Shown here piece by piece: positions 1-8,334 of a stretch of 46,623 nucleotides of DNA (positions are counted from its first letter, which is position 1; each line of letters begins with the position of its first letter). This DNA is from Gammaproteobacteria bacterium (GTDB lineage Bacteria > Pseudomonadota > Gammaproteobacteria > Steroidobacterales > Steroidobacteraceae), in assembly GCA_025359205.1 (NCBI GenBank), contig JANYHD010000004.1, forward strand, positions 1 through 46,623. The letters are read 5' to 3'. The notes below the pieces were generated by a model, which had not been told where the DNA came from, did no database searches, and saw nothing but the letters and a program-made list of their open reading frames with translations. A program made the translations under genes and the position numbers.

Positions 1-1
1 G

Positions 2-103
2 GATGCAGGCCGAGGGCCGGTCGATCTTCTCCTGGTCAGCCTTCGACTGCAGCCGCTCGCGGTCGGGCGACACGGGCGTGCGCGCCTGCAGCCAGGGCTT
101 CAC
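2..103 (-). other. sdhB: Inverted fragment of sdhB (middle of gene), likely chimeric junction
   Basis: Read on the minus strand, positions 103 to 2 give 34 codons without a stop. They contain KPWLQ, then DRERLQS and [12 protein letters not shown], which is the middle of a succinate dehydrogenase iron-sulfur subunit just before its second cysteine cluster. On the plus strand, the real 3' end of the same gene begins directly after it, around position 104. About 45 residues that should lie between the two pieces, including the second iron-sulfur cysteine cluster, are missing. The inversion lies exactly at the edge of the window, so an assembly or amplification chimera is more likely than a real rearrangement. 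Confidence 0.75.
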
Positions 104-226
104 GATCCGTTCCGCCTGTACCGCTGCCACACCATCATGAACTGCACCGAGGCCTGCCCCAAGGACCTCAACCCCGCGCGGGCAATTGCCGACATCAAGC
201 GCCTGATGCTCGAGCGCCAGCATTGA
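104..226 (+). CDS. sdhB: Succinate dehydrogenase iron-sulfur subunit, C-terminal end (partial)
   Basis: The frame ending at the TGA of 224-226 reads [20 protein letters not shown] followed by [18 protein letters not shown]. This is the highly conserved SdhB C-terminus, with two cysteines of the third iron-sulfur cluster region. SdhB carries electrons from the flavoprotein SdhA to ubiquinone in complex II of the inner membrane. Only the last ~40 codons are present. Upstream of about position 104 the plus-strand frame no longer matches SdhB and the minus strand does. The stop overlaps the start of sdhE, as expected for an sdh operon. Confidence 0.85.
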   Translation, partial: DPFRLYRCHTIMNCTEACPKDLNPARAIADIKRLMLERQH

Positions 227-465
227 GCGGGGTGCCGGGCGAGCTGGTGTGGCGTTGCCGGCGCGGCGTAAAAGAGCTGGACCTGATCCTCGGCAATTGG
301 CTGGAGCAGCGCTACGCGCAGGCCTCGGCTGACGAAAGGGCGCGGTTTGCGCGCTTGCTCCAGTTGCCGGATCCGGAGCTGGCAGATTGCCTGCTGCAGC
401 ATGCCAAGCCCGCCAATCCGGACTTCGCCGCGCTGGTCGCGCAACTGACCACCCACAGGGCCTGA
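223..465 (+). CDS. sdhE: SdhE, FAD assembly factor for succinate dehydrogenase
   Basis: This 80-residue protein has the SdhE/YgfY signature near its start ([11 protein letters not shown], containing the RGxxE motif needed for function). SdhE is a small cytoplasmic protein that helps attach FAD covalently to SdhA and related flavoproteins. The length matches the family (80-90 residues). The best start is TTG at 223, whose last bases overlap the sdhB stop as TTGA. A GTG at 232 is an alternative that would remove three residues. Its place directly after sdhB agrees with the function. The C-terminal half is less conserved but keeps the family's mixed acidic and leucine pattern. Confidence 0.9.
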   Translation: MSGVPGELVWRCRRGVKELDLILGNWLEQRYAQASADERARFARLLQLPDPELADCLLQHAKPANPDFAALVAQLTTHRA

Positions 466-567
466 ACTGGCCGGTTCGTGGCGCTGGCGTGCAGCAGGGT
501 GCTTATGTTCAACCGCACCCGTCGGAGGCGCCTGGTGCCGATATTTGTCCCTGGACTTAGGCGGCGT

Positions 568-595
568 GGAACCGAAGGCCTGGCGAGCGATCAAA
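568..595 (+). promoter_or_regulatory. Candidate sigma-E promoter upstream of rpoE
   Basis: GGAAC at 568-572 and TCAAA at 591-595 are separated by 18 bases. This fits the sigma-E pattern GGAACTT, 15-16 bases, TCTGA/TCAAA. It lies ~130 bases before the rpoE start, in the 258-base gap between sdhE and rpoE. Sigma-E commonly activates its own operon, so autoregulation is a reasonable inference. The TT after GGAAC is replaced by CG, so the match is not perfect. Confidence 0.5.
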
Positions 596-723
596 GCCAG
601 AATGAAGATTTCAGGTCAGCCCGGGCACGGCAGGTCGCAATGAAACTCCAGTTTGGCACTGCTGTTAGACTGCCGAAGGATGGCCTCAGCTGCGTTCAGT
701 TTGGTGCAGGGACGGCCCGAACT

Positions 724-1413
724 ATGGCGAACTTCCAACTCCCACCGGGGTCAGATCCCACGCACGGCGCTGCCGGCGAGGGGCCGCCTGTCGAGTCCGC
801 CTCGATGAGCGCGGCGATGGGCGATCTGAGCCTGGTGCGGCGCGTGCAGGCCGGCGAGCGCGCTGCCTACGATCTGCTGGTGCTCAAGTACCAGCACAAG
901 GTGGTCAAGCTCGTCATGCGTTACGTCCGCAATCCCGCCGATGCCGAAGATGTCGCCCAGGAAGCCTTCATCAAAGCCTACCGCGCGCTGCCGCAGTTCC
1001 GTGGCGACAGCGCCTTCTACACCTGGCTGTACCGCATCGCGATCAACACCGCCAAGAACGCGCTGGTTTCGCGTGAGCGCACTCCGGTGGGCTACGAACT
1101 CGATGCCCCCGGTCACGAGGATGGCGCTGACATGAGCGGCCGGTTGCGCGATCCGGATACGCCCGAGGGACTGGCGCTGAGCGAAGAGATCCGCAATATC
1201 GTGCACGCCGCGATCGGCGCGTTGCCCGAAGACCTGCGCACCGCGATCGTGCTGCGCGAGCTCGAAGGACTCAGCTACGAAGAGATTTCCGCCGCGATGA
1301 ACTGCCCGGTCGGAACGGTGCGCTCGCGCATCTTCCGTGCCCGCGAGGCCATCGACGGCAAATTGCGCGAAGTATTTGACGGCGGCCTTGGCCGCACCCA
1401 GGAGCTAACGTGA
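724..1413 (+). CDS. rpoE: RNA polymerase sigma-E factor (envelope stress, RpoE/AlgU)
   Basis: This is an ECF sigma factor of the RpoE/AlgU type, directing RNA polymerase to envelope-stress promoters. Region 2 is clear (LVLKYQHKVVKLVMRYV, then DAEDVAQEAFIKAYRAL and FRGDSAFYTWLYRIA), and region 4 is LPEDLRTAIVLRELEGLSYE followed by CPVGTVRSRIFRAREAID. The family is usually 190-205 residues; ATG 724 gives 229. ATG 805 or ATG 814 would give a more typical length, but neither has a good ribosome site, while AGGGA lies 11 bases before 724. The reading frame stays open further upstream without a credible start. It overlaps rseA by four bases (GTGA), so sigma factor and anti-sigma factor are translationally coupled. 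Confidence 0.93.
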   Translation: MANFQLPPGSDPTHGAAGEGPPVESASMSAAMGDLSLVRRVQAGERAAYDLLVLKYQHKVVKLVMRYVRNPADAEDVAQEAFIKAYRALPQFRGDSAFYTWLYRIAINTAKNALVSRERTPVGYELDAPGHEDGADMSGRLRDPDTPEGLALSEEIRNIVHAAIGALPEDLRTAIVLRELEGLSYEEISAAMNCPVGTVRSRIFRAREAIDGKLREVFDGGLGRTQELT

Positions 1414-2075
1414 ACCAGGACGAGCTTGCCAGCCAGCTTTCAGCGATGTTCGACGGCGAATTGCCCGCCGCCGAGTGCGAACTGCTCTCGCGCCGGCTGG
1501 CGCGCGACGAACAGCTGCGCGCCACCTGGTCGCGCTACGCAGTGATCGGCTCCGCGCTGCGGGCCGAGCCGCTGGCGCAGGTGCGGCCCGACTTCGCGCG
1601 CCGCGTGAGCGCGGCGCTGGCGGGCAACGCGGTGCCGGTGCGTGCGCGACGGATGGGATTGCTACGCGGGGCCGCGTTGGGTTCGGCCGTGGCCGCGGGC
1701 GTGGCTGGCGTGGCGATCATGCTGCTGCGCAATGGCCTGCCGGTGCAGGTGGTGCAGGTGGCGAGCGCGCCGACGGCGGTGCCTGCGGCTGCGCCGCCGA
1801 CGGCCGCCCCGGCCAACGGCGCTGGCGCGCGCTTCGTGGTCACGACGCCGGCGAACGCCATCGACAGGCTGCCCAGCTACACGGTGCCGCCGTTGACCAC
1901 GGACAACAATGCCGCGCTGCAGGGCTTGCCCGCCGACTATGTCTTTGCGCACAGTGAGTACTCCTCACCGTTTACGCGTGGCAGCCTGCTGGCCAACATG
2001 ATGGGCAACGAGCAGATGCAGCCGGTGCAGCCATCCGCGATGGCCCCGGCCACGACGGCCGATGCAAGGCAATAG
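1410..2075 (+). CDS. rseA: Anti-sigma-E factor RseA (MucA-like)
   Basis: The N-terminal ~70 residues match the RseA/MucA anti-sigma domain (LSAMFDGELPAAECELLSRR, then RWxRYxxI-like TWSRYAVIGSALR). This cytoplasmic part binds and blocks sigma-E. One membrane segment follows at about residues 85-105 (AALGSAVAAGVAGVAIMLL), then an alanine/proline-rich periplasmic domain. In the known pathway, DegS and RseP cleave RseA when outer-membrane proteins misfold. The 221-residue length fits the family. Translation starts at GTG 1410, overlapping the rpoE stop, and the 3' end overlaps rseB by 14 bases. Confidence 0.88.
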   Translation: MNQDELASQLSAMFDGELPAAECELLSRRLARDEQLRATWSRYAVIGSALRAEPLAQVRPDFARRVSAALAGNAVPVRARRMGLLRGAALGSAVAAGVAGVAIMLLRNGLPVQVVQVASAPTAVPAAAPPTAAPANGAGARFVVTTPANAIDRLPSYTVPPLTTDNNAALQGLPADYVFAHSEYSSPFTRGSLLANMMGNEQMQPVQPSAMAPATTADARQ

Positions 2076-3093
2076 CCAAAGCCGGATTATGGCCCGACTC
2101 GCGCTGGCGCTGGCTGCCAGCTTCGCCGCCGCCGCTGCGGCTGATGATGCCCGCGGCCTGCTAGAGCGCATGGAACATGCACTGGCAACCCGCAATTACC
2201 AAGGCACTTTCGTACACGAGCACGACGGCCAGATCGAGACGCTGCGCATCGTGCACCGGGTCGAGGGCGAGGGTTTCGCCGAACGCCTGGTGTCGCTCGA
2301 TGGCTCGGGGCGCGAGGTCATCCGCCGCGATGGCGAGCTGCGCGCTTATTTTCCGGACCAGCGCGTGGCGCTGGTGGAAAGCGATACCAAGGCCGGGTTG
2401 CTGTTCGCGGGCCTGCAGGGGCTCGACAGTTCTGCCGGACAGATGTACCGGCTGAGCGAGGAATCGCCGACGCGCATCAGCGCGCGTGAGGCGCGCGTGT
2501 TGCTGGTCGAACCGCTCGACGACCTGCGCTATGGCTATCGCGTGTGGGTCGACGAAGCCAGCGCGATGCCGCTCAAGACCCAGTTGCATACGGCTGCCGG
2601 CCGGCTGCTGGAAGAGCTCGTGTTCACCGAATTGACGCTTCCGGCGCAAGTCGCTGACGCCGCGCTGGAGCCAGCCTACGGGGCGCGCCATTGCCGTTTG
2701 CTGCGCCACGCGGCCGCCGGTGCCACCGAACCGCCGCAGGCCGCCGATACCACCTGGGACGCTGCCGACTTGCCGCCGGGCTTCCGCCTGGTCGCCAATT
2801 CCACGCGCCTGATGGGCAACGACCAGCGTGCCGTGACGCACCTCGTGTTCAGCGACGGGCTCGCCTCGGTCTCGGTCTTCGTCGAGCCGCAGTCGCAGCT
2901 CCCCGCCAACGGGCGTCGTGAGCCCGTGCCGCAGACCGTGACGCGGGTGGGCTCGTCCTCCGCCGTATCAACAGAGGTGGATGGCCATCGGGTCACGGCT
3001 ATCGGCGAGGTGCCGCCCGCCACTGTGCGCGCCATCGCTGGCTCGCTGCGCCCGGGCTTCGCGCCCGGCGCGAGGCCGGGCGGCCACCGTTGA
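2062..3093 (+). CDS. rseB: Periplasmic sigma-E regulator RseB (MucB)
   Basis: A hydrophobic signal peptide (ARLALALAASFAAAAAA) precedes a MucB/RseB body with the typical start LLERMEHALATRNYQGTFVH. RseB binds the periplasmic part of RseA and shields it from DegS until lipopolysaccharide or lipoprotein intermediates displace it. An N-terminal LolA-like beta domain and a smaller C-terminal domain (beginning near PPGFRLVANSTR) are recognisable. ATG 2062 overlaps rseA; ATG 2089 is also possible and gives a shorter signal peptide. At 343 residues it is slightly longer than the ~320 of E. coli. The protease gene mucD/degP, which often follows, is absent here. Confidence 0.88.
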   Translation: MQGNSQSRIMARLALALAASFAAAAAADDARGLLERMEHALATRNYQGTFVHEHDGQIETLRIVHRVEGEGFAERLVSLDGSGREVIRRDGELRAYFPDQRVALVESDTKAGLLFAGLQGLDSSAGQMYRLSEESPTRISAREARVLLVEPLDDLRYGYRVWVDEASAMPLKTQLHTAAGRLLEELVFTELTLPAQVADAALEPAYGARHCRLLRHAAAGATEPPQAADTTWDAADLPPGFRLVANSTRLMGNDQRAVTHLVFSDGLASVSVFVEPQSQLPANGRREPVPQTVTRVGSSSAVSTEVDGHRVTAIGEVPPATVRAIAGSLRPGFAPGARPGGHR

Positions 3094-3341
3094 GCGTGCA
3101 CACGCGGCTGGCGCTGCTCACCCGTGACGGCTGTGGGCTGTGTGATGAACTGCTGGCAGAGCTCACGGCGCTGCGGGCCCGGGAGCCGGCGATTCCAGGG
3201 GTGGAACTCATCGATGTAGACTCCGATCCAGCGCTGCAGCGCCGCTGGGGACTCAAGGTGCCGGTGCTGCTGCTCGACGGCGCGCTGGTCTGCGCGGCGC
3301 GGCTCGACACCCCGCAATTGCTGCGGCTTTTGCGGCTATAA
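3090..3341 (+). CDS. Small glutaredoxin-like protein (DUF836 family)
   Basis: An 83-residue thioredoxin-fold protein with the redox motif CGLC near its start ([15 protein letters not shown]) and the conserved cis-proline region [11 protein letters not shown]836/GrxX-like proteins are presumed thiol-disulfide exchangers in the cytoplasm; the substrate is unknown. The start is TTG 3090, overlapping the rseB stop as TTGA, or GTG 3096. It sits between rseB and lepA, where related genomes often carry the periplasmic protease mucD. A link to envelope stress is only suggested by position. Confidence 0.8.
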   Translation: MSVHTRLALLTRDGCGLCDELLAELTALRAREPAIPGVELIDVDSDPALQRRWGLKVPVLLLDGALVCAARLDTPQLLRLLRL

Positions 3342-3342
3342 T
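3337..3342 (+). promoter_or_regulatory. Possible -10 element for lepA
   Basis: A perfect TATAAT at 3337-3342 overlaps the stop codon of the glutaredoxin-like gene, 58 bases before the lepA start. No good -35 is seen at the right spacing: TTGCTG at 3318 leaves only 13 bases. It may still be a promoter that separates lepA-lepB from the sigma-E operon. Confidence 0.35.
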
Positions 3343-3399
3343 CCGCGCGCTTCTCGGCCCCCGGCCGGAACTCCTAAGCTGGCCGCGGATTCCCTCTTG

Positions 3400-5193
3400 A
3401 TGCAACGCATACGCAACTTCTCGATCATCGCCCATGTGGACCACGGTAAATCGACGCTCGCTGATCGGCTGATCCAGCTGTGTGGGGGCCTCGAAGAGCG
3501 CGAGATGCAGGCGCAGGTGCTCGATTCCATGGACCTGGAGCGTGAGCGCGGCATCACCATCAAGGCGCAGAGCGTCACGCTGTTCTACACGGCGCATGAT
3601 GGCGAGCGCTACCAGTTCAACCTCATCGACACACCCGGACACGTCGACTTCTCGTATGAAGTGTCACGGAGCCTTGCGGCCTGCGACGGCGCGCTGCTGG
3701 TGGTGGATGCCTCGCAGGGCGTGGAGGCGCAGAGCGTCGCCAACTGCCACACGGCGGTGGAACAGGGGCTGACGGTGCTGCCGGTCATCAACAAGATCGA
3801 CCTGCCGGCCGCCGATGCCGAGCGCGTGCGCAAGGAAATCGAGGAGATCATCGGCATCGAGGCGCACGACGCCGCGCTGGTCAGTGCCAAGACCGGCGAG
3901 GGCGTCGCGGAACTGCTCGAGGAGATCGTGCACCGGATCCCCCCGCCCAAGGGCGATCCGGACGCGCCGCTGCAGGCGCTCATCATCGATTCCTGGTTCG
4001 ACAATTACGTCGGCGTGGTCTCGCTGGTGCGCGTCGTGAACGGTGTGCTGCGCACAGGCGAGAAGATCCGCGTGATGTCGACTGGACGCAGCCACCAGAT
4101 TGACAAGCTCGGGCGCTTTACGCCCAAGTCGGTTGCCATGCGGGAATTGGGCGCTGGCACCGTGGGTTTCGTGGTAGCGGGCATCAGAGAGATCGACGGC
4201 GCGCCGGTCGGCGACACGATCACGGCGGAGAACCGTCCGGCCACGGCGCCGTTGCCGGGCTTCAAGCAGGTGCAGCCGCGCGTGTTCGCCGGCGTGTTCC
4301 CGATCAACTCGGAGGACTACGAGAGCTTCCGCGACGCGCTCGCCAAGCTGAAGCTCAATGATTCGGCGTTGCACTATGAACCGGAAGTCTCGACCGCGCT
4401 GGGCTTCGGCTTCCGCTGCGGGTTCCTGGGGCTCCTGCACATGGACATCGTGCAGGAGCGGCTCGAGCGCGAGTACCAACTCGAGTTGATCACCAGTGCG
4501 CCGACGGTCATCTACGAAATTGCCTGCACGGACGGGCAGGTGCTGCACATCGACAGCCCGGGCAAGCTGCCCTCGCCCGACAAGGTCGAGGAGATCCGCG
4601 AGCCGATCATCACCGCCAATATCCTCGTGCCACCCGATTACGTTGGCTCGGTGCTCAAGCTGTGCAGCGAGAAGCGCGGCGTGCAGAAGAAGATGCAGTT
4701 CCTCGGCACGCAGGTCTCGCTTCAGTACCAGCTGCCGCTCGCCGAAGTGGTGCTCGACTTTTTCGACCGGCTGAAGTCGGCAAGCCGCGGTTATGCCTCG
4801 TTCGACTACGAATTCAGCCATTTCCAGGCCGCGCCACTGGTGAAGCTCGACGTGTTGATCAACGGCGACAAAGTCGACGCGCTGGCGCTGATCGTGCATC
4901 GGGACAACTCCTACCAGCGCGGCCGCGAGCTGGTCGACAAGATGCAGGAGCTGATCCCGCGGCAGATGTTCGAGGTTGCGGTGCAGGCGGCCATCGGCAC
5001 ACACGTGATCGCGCGCGCCACGGTCAAGGCGCTGCGCAAGAATGTGCTGGCCAAGTGCTACGGTGGCGACCTTTCCCGCAAGCGCAAGCTACTCGAGAAA
5101 CAGAAGGCCGGCAAAAAGCGCATGAAGCAGGTGGGCTCGGTGGAGATACCACAGGAAGCCTTCCTGGCGGTCCTGCAGGTCGGGCGCAAGTAA
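3400..5193 (+). CDS. lepA: Elongation factor 4 (LepA), back-translocating GTPase
   Basis: LepA is a ribosome-bound GTPase related to EF-G. The G domain is complete: [14 protein letters not shown] near residue 11 (G1), RGITIKAQ (G2), DTPGHVDF (G3) and INKIDLP (G4). The LepA-specific C-terminal domain ends with [20 protein letters not shown]. At 597 residues it matches the family length (~598). The start is ATG 3400 rather than the in-frame TTG three bases earlier, because family members begin close to the motif [12 protein letters not shown]. lepB follows after 15 bases, the classic lep operon, probably reading from the -10 near 3337. Confidence 0.97.
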   Translation: MQRIRNFSIIAHVDHGKSTLADRLIQLCGGLEEREMQAQVLDSMDLERERGITIKAQSVTLFYTAHDGERYQFNLIDTPGHVDFSYEVSRSLAACDGALLVVDASQGVEAQSVANCHTAVEQGLTVLPVINKIDLPAADAERVRKEIEEIIGIEAHDAALVSAKTGEGVAELLEEIVHRIPPPKGDPDAPLQALIIDSWFDNYVGVVSLVRVVNGVLRTGEKIRVMSTGRSHQIDKLGRFTPKSVAMRELGAGTVGFVVAGIREIDGAPVGDTITAENRPATAPLPGFKQVQPRVFAGVFPINSEDYESFRDALAKLKLNDSALHYEPEVSTALGFGFRCGFLGLLHMDIVQERLEREYQLELITSAPTVIYEIACTDGQVLHIDSPGKLPSPDKVEEIREPIITANILVPPDYVGSVLKLCSEKRGVQKKMQFLGTQVSLQYQLPLAEVVLDFFDRLKSASRGYASFDYEFSHFQAAPLVKLDVLINGDKVDALALIVHRDNSYQRGRELVDKMQELIPRQMFEVAVQAAIGTHVIARATVKALRKNVLAKCYGGDLSRKRKLLEKQKAGKKRMKQVGSVEIPQEAFLAVLQVGRK

Positions 5194-5208
5194 TCCAGAG
5201 GAAACCGC

Positions 5209-6297
5209 ATGATATTGCAGATTTCGACAGTCCTGGCGTGGCTCGCCATACCGGTAACGCTGCTGGCCGTGATCGACGATTGGGTGCTGCGGCCGCGCCG
5301 GCGCCTGGCGGCGGCGCCCGGGCAGGCGACCGACCCGCCATTCATCCGCGCCATTTACCTGGCGGCGCCCGTGGTCATCATCGGCGCGATCGTGCGCGTG
5401 GTGATCTCGGAGCAGCTCGATTTTCCGCTGGTGCTGGTGCTGGTGCTGGCGGCCTCGGCTTTCGTATGGATCATCGACCGCCTGTTCCTGGCGCGCACGC
5501 GCGAACGCGCGGCCAGCCAGTCCGGCGGGGCGGCCATACCCGTCCCTGTGACCGTCGACTACGCGCGCAGCCTCCTGCCGGTAGCGGCACTGGTGCTGGT
5601 GCTGCGGGCCTTTATCTTCGAGCCGTTTCGCATCCCCTCGGATTCCATGATGCCCACGCTCCAGGAGGGTGACTTCCTGGTGGTGAACAAGTTCGCGTAC
5701 GGGCTGCGCTGGCCGGTGCTGAACCGCAAATTCCTTGATATCGGCGAACCGCAGCGCGGCGACGTCGTCGTGTTCCGCTTCCCGCCGAACCCGGCGATCA
5801 ATTTCATCAAGCGCGTGGTGGGACTGCCCGGCGACACGGTGCGCGTTCGCGACGATCAGCTCATCATCAATGGCGTGCCGGTGCCGCTGGTGGACAATGG
5901 CCGCTACAACGACGGCTGCTACTTCAACATGCACCTGGCCACCGAACAGCTGGGCACCCATCGCCACCAGACGCTCGCCTGCCATACCGCCAATCCGCAG
6001 CTACGCGTGGAAGGCAAGGTGGCCAGCTGCAAACGCGCCATGGAGTTCAGCTACCAGTGTGACGATGCCATACCCACCGGCCAGCCCGACTACAACGACA
6101 CCAGTTACGATCGGGTGATCCCGCCGGGCAAGTACCTGATGATCGGCGACAATCGGGACAACAGCGACGACGGCCGGAGCTGGGGTTACGTGCCGGAAGA
6201 CCATCTGGTGGGCAGGGCATCGCGGATCTGGCTGAACCTGCCGCTGGGCCGGTCCGGCTGGCCGGATTGGACTCGTTTCGGCAAGCGTATAGAGTAA
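5209..6297 (+). CDS. lepB: Signal peptidase I (LepB)
   Basis: LepB removes signal peptides from exported proteins at the periplasmic face of the inner membrane. Hydrophobic segments lie near residues 1-20, 48-65, 72-92 and 120-135. The catalytic serine is Ser146 in FRIPSDSMMPTL and the lysine base is Lys201 in NFIKRVVGLPGD. The late conserved box reads GDNRDNSDDGRSWGYVP. At 362 residues it is a little longer than the E. coli enzyme (324), owing to a longer membrane region before the catalytic domain. A good ribosome site (AGAGGAAA, 5198-5205) precedes ATG 5209. It lies 15 bases after lepA. Confidence 0.96.
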   Translation: MILQISTVLAWLAIPVTLLAVIDDWVLRPRRRLAAAPGQATDPPFIRAIYLAAPVVIIGAIVRVVISEQLDFPLVLVLVLAASAFVWIIDRLFLARTRERAASQSGGAAIPVPVTVDYARSLLPVAALVLVLRAFIFEPFRIPSDSMMPTLQEGDFLVVNKFAYGLRWPVLNRKFLDIGEPQRGDVVVFRFPPNPAINFIKRVVGLPGDTVRVRDDQLIINGVPVPLVDNGRYNDGCYFNMHLATEQLGTHRHQTLACHTANPQLRVEGKVASCKRAMEFSYQCDDAIPTGQPDYNDTSYDRVIPPGKYLMIGDNRDNSDDGRSWGYVPEDHLVGRASRIWLNLPLGRSGWPDWTRFGKRIE

Positions 6298-6318
6298 GGC
6301 GGACAAGGAGTGCAACTG

Positions 6319-6684
6319 ATGCGTAAGTCTCAGCGCGGCGTGACCCTGATCGGCTGGGTGATACTGCTGCTTCCGGTCGGCGTGATCGGGTACGCCCTGA
6401 TCCTGCTGACGCCCAAATTCCTGAACTACTACAACGTGGTGAAGGCGATGAATCAGGAGGCGGCGGAGATCAAGGACAGCCCGATGGTCGATCCCAACCT
6501 GGTGCGTCTCGGGCTGGCGCGGCGCTTCGACGTCGAGTACATCGATAAGCCCACGACCAAGGAAATCGACGTGCATCGTGACGGCGAACACTGGGTGATG
6601 GTGGCCGACTACGAGGAATTGGTACCGCTGGTTGGCAACGTCTCGATCCTGGTGCAATTCAACAAGCAGGTGACTCTGCAGTGA
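6319..6684 (+). CDS. Membrane protein of the DUF4845 family
   Basis: A 121-residue protein with a type IV pilin-like start (RKSQRGVTLIGW) leading into one membrane helix at about residues 8-35, then a small soluble domain rich in charged residues. DUF4845 proteins lie between lepB and rnc in many gammaproteobacteria; their function is unknown. ATG 6319 is chosen because AAGGAG (6305-6310) lies eight bases before it. An upstream in-frame GTG at 6310 would put the ribosome site on the start codon itself. The N-terminus resembles prepilin peptidase substrates, but the glutamate at position +5 is missing, so pilin processing is not proposed. Confidence 0.85.
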   Translation: MRKSQRGVTLIGWVILLLPVGVIGYALILLTPKFLNYYNVVKAMNQEAAEIKDSPMVDPNLVRLGLARRFDVEYIDKPTTKEIDVHRDGEHWVMVADYEELVPLVGNVSILVQFNKQVTLQ

Positions 6685-6697
6685 GCGGAGCGCGCGC

Positions 6698-7447
6698 GTG
6701 CCGGTTGCACCGCGCGGCGCGCTGCCGGCCTGGATGACCGCGGGCGATACCCCGGGCGCTGTGCCGGCGGCGGCGTGGCTGCGCCGGCACCTGCAGTACG
6801 AGCCGCGCGATGCGGGCCTGTTCGAGCAGGCGCTGACGCATCGGAGCGCCGCCCGCAACAACAACGAACGGCTCGAGTTCCTGGGCGATGCGATTCTCAA
6901 CCTGGTCGTGGCCCAGTATCTCTATGAACAATATGGCGACGCCGACGAGGGTGCGCTGAGCCGGCTGCGTGCGGCCGTGGTCAGCGGCGCCTCTCTGGCA
7001 CGCGTTGCCGCGGCGCTGGAACTCGGGCCGGCGCTTGCGCTCGGCGCCGGCGAGCTGAAGACGGGCGGCTTCCGGCGCGAGTCCATCCTGGCCGACGCGC
7101 TCGAGGCGGTGTGCGGCGCGCTGTATCTGGAAGCCGGCATGGAAACCACCCGCGCCACGCTGCTGCGGATTCTGGCACCGGCGCTCGCCGATCTCGATGA
7201 GGGCGCTGAGGCCACGCCCGATGGACACAAGGACGCGAAGACGCGTCTGCAGGAATGGCTGCAGGGACGTGGCTTGCCGCTGCCGCGCTACCAGGTGCTC
7301 CTGGTCGAGGGCGAATCGCACGCGCAGACCTTCCGCGTCAGCTGCGAAGTCGAGGCGGTCAAGGCCAGTGCGCAGGGTGAAGGGCTGAGCCGCCGCCGCG
7401 CTGAACAGGCTGCCGCCCAGCAGCTGTTGGCGCAACTGGGCTTATGA
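6698..7447 (+). CDS. rnc: Ribonuclease III
   Basis: RNase III cuts double-stranded RNA, including rRNA precursors and sRNA-mRNA duplexes. The signature NNERLEFLGDAILNLVVAQY is near residue 60, and the second catalytic acidic motif is ADALEAVCGALYLEAG. A double-stranded-RNA binding domain fills the last ~75 residues (KTRLQEWLQGRGLPLPRYQV onward). At 249 residues it has an N-terminal extension of ~25 residues relative to E. coli. GTG 6698 is taken as start; ATG 6734 would shorten it to a more usual length. It overlaps era by four bases, as in the classic rnc-era-recO operon. Confidence 0.95.
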   Translation: MPVAPRGALPAWMTAGDTPGAVPAAAWLRRHLQYEPRDAGLFEQALTHRSAARNNNERLEFLGDAILNLVVAQYLYEQYGDADEGALSRLRAAVVSGASLARVAAALELGPALALGAGELKTGGFRRESILADALEAVCGALYLEAGMETTRATLLRILAPALADLDEGAEATPDGHKDAKTRLQEWLQGRGLPLPRYQVLLVEGESHAQTFRVSCEVEAVKASAQGEGLSRRRAEQAAAQQLLAQLGL

Positions 7448-8334
7448 GCGCGTTCCGCAGCGGTTTCGTCGCCCTGGTCGGGCGCCCGAACGTCGGCAAG
7501 TCCACGCTCCTGAACGCGATGCTCGGGCAGAAAGTCAGCATCGTGACCTCGCGCCCGCAAACCACGCGCCACCGGGTGCTCGGCATCAGCGAGTCTGCCG
7601 CCGGCCAGATTGCCTTCGTCGACACGCCGGGTATGCACCAGGGGCCGAAACGCGCGCTCAATCGCGCTATGAACCGCGCCGCCGGGGCTGCGCTCGGCGA
7701 TGCCGACCTGGCGGTCTATATCGTCGAGGCCCTGAAATGGACCGATGAGGACGCCATGGCACTCGAGCGCGTCGTGCAGTCGGAACGGCCCGTGATGGCC
7801 GTCATCAACAAGGTAGACCGCGTGCATCCGCGTGAGCGTCTGCTGCCGTACATCGCCAGGCTCGCCGAGCGCGCGCCCTTCGTGGCCATCGTGCCCGTGT
7901 CGGCGCTGCGGGCTGACAACCTCGAGGCTCTGCGCACGGCGATCCTCGCCGCACTCCCGGAAGGCGAGCGACTCTACCCGGCCGGACAACTGACCGATCG
8001 CGGCGAGCGCTTCCGCACCGCCGAGCTGATTCGCGAAAAACTGACGCTCGAGCTGGTTGAGGAACTGCCCTACGGCATTGCCGTCGAGGTGGAGAACTAC
8101 GCCGAGACCGACGATGGCCGCGTCGAGGTGCAGGCGGTGATCTGGGTCGACCGCGAAGGGCAAAAGCCAATCGTGATCGGCGCCGGCGGCGAGCGCTTGA
8201 AGCGCATCGGTCGCGCAGCCCGGCTGGAGCTCAACCACCTGTTCGGAAGGCGCTATCACCTGACTTTATGGGTGAAGGTGCGCGCGAACTGGGCCGACGA
8301 CGCGCGCGCGCTGCGGCAGCTGGAGGTTGAATGA
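7444..8334 (+). CDS. era: GTPase Era, 16S rRNA-binding ribosome assembly factor
   Basis: Era is an essential GTPase that binds the 3' end of 16S rRNA and checks 30S subunit maturation. G motifs are complete: GRPNVGKST (G1), DTPGMHQG (G3) and NKVDRV (G4). The C-terminal KH domain contains GAGGERLKRIGRAARLELN and ends in VKVRANWADD. Its length of 296 residues is normal (E. coli 301). The start ATG 7444 overlaps the rnc stop (ATGA) and the end overlaps recO in the same way, so the three genes are translationally coupled. Confidence 0.97.
   Translation: MSAFRSGFVALVGRPNVGKSTLLNAMLGQKVSIVTSRPQTTRHRVLGISESAAGQIAFVDTPGMHQGPKRALNRAMNRAAGAALGDADLAVYIVEALKWTDEDAMALERVVQSERPVMAVINKVDRVHPRERLLPYIARLAERAPFVAIVPVSALRADNLEALRTAILAALPEGERLYPAGQLTDRGERFRTAELIREKLTLELVEELPYGIAVEVENYAETDDGRVEVQAVIWVDREGQKPIVIGAGGERLKRIGRAARLELNHLFGRRYHLTLWVKVRANWADDARALRQLEVE

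Noticed and set aside
100-594. Open frame on the minus strand across sdhB-sdhE
   Set aside because: It lies opposite real sdhB and sdhE sequence and gives an Arg/Gln-rich product without any family match.
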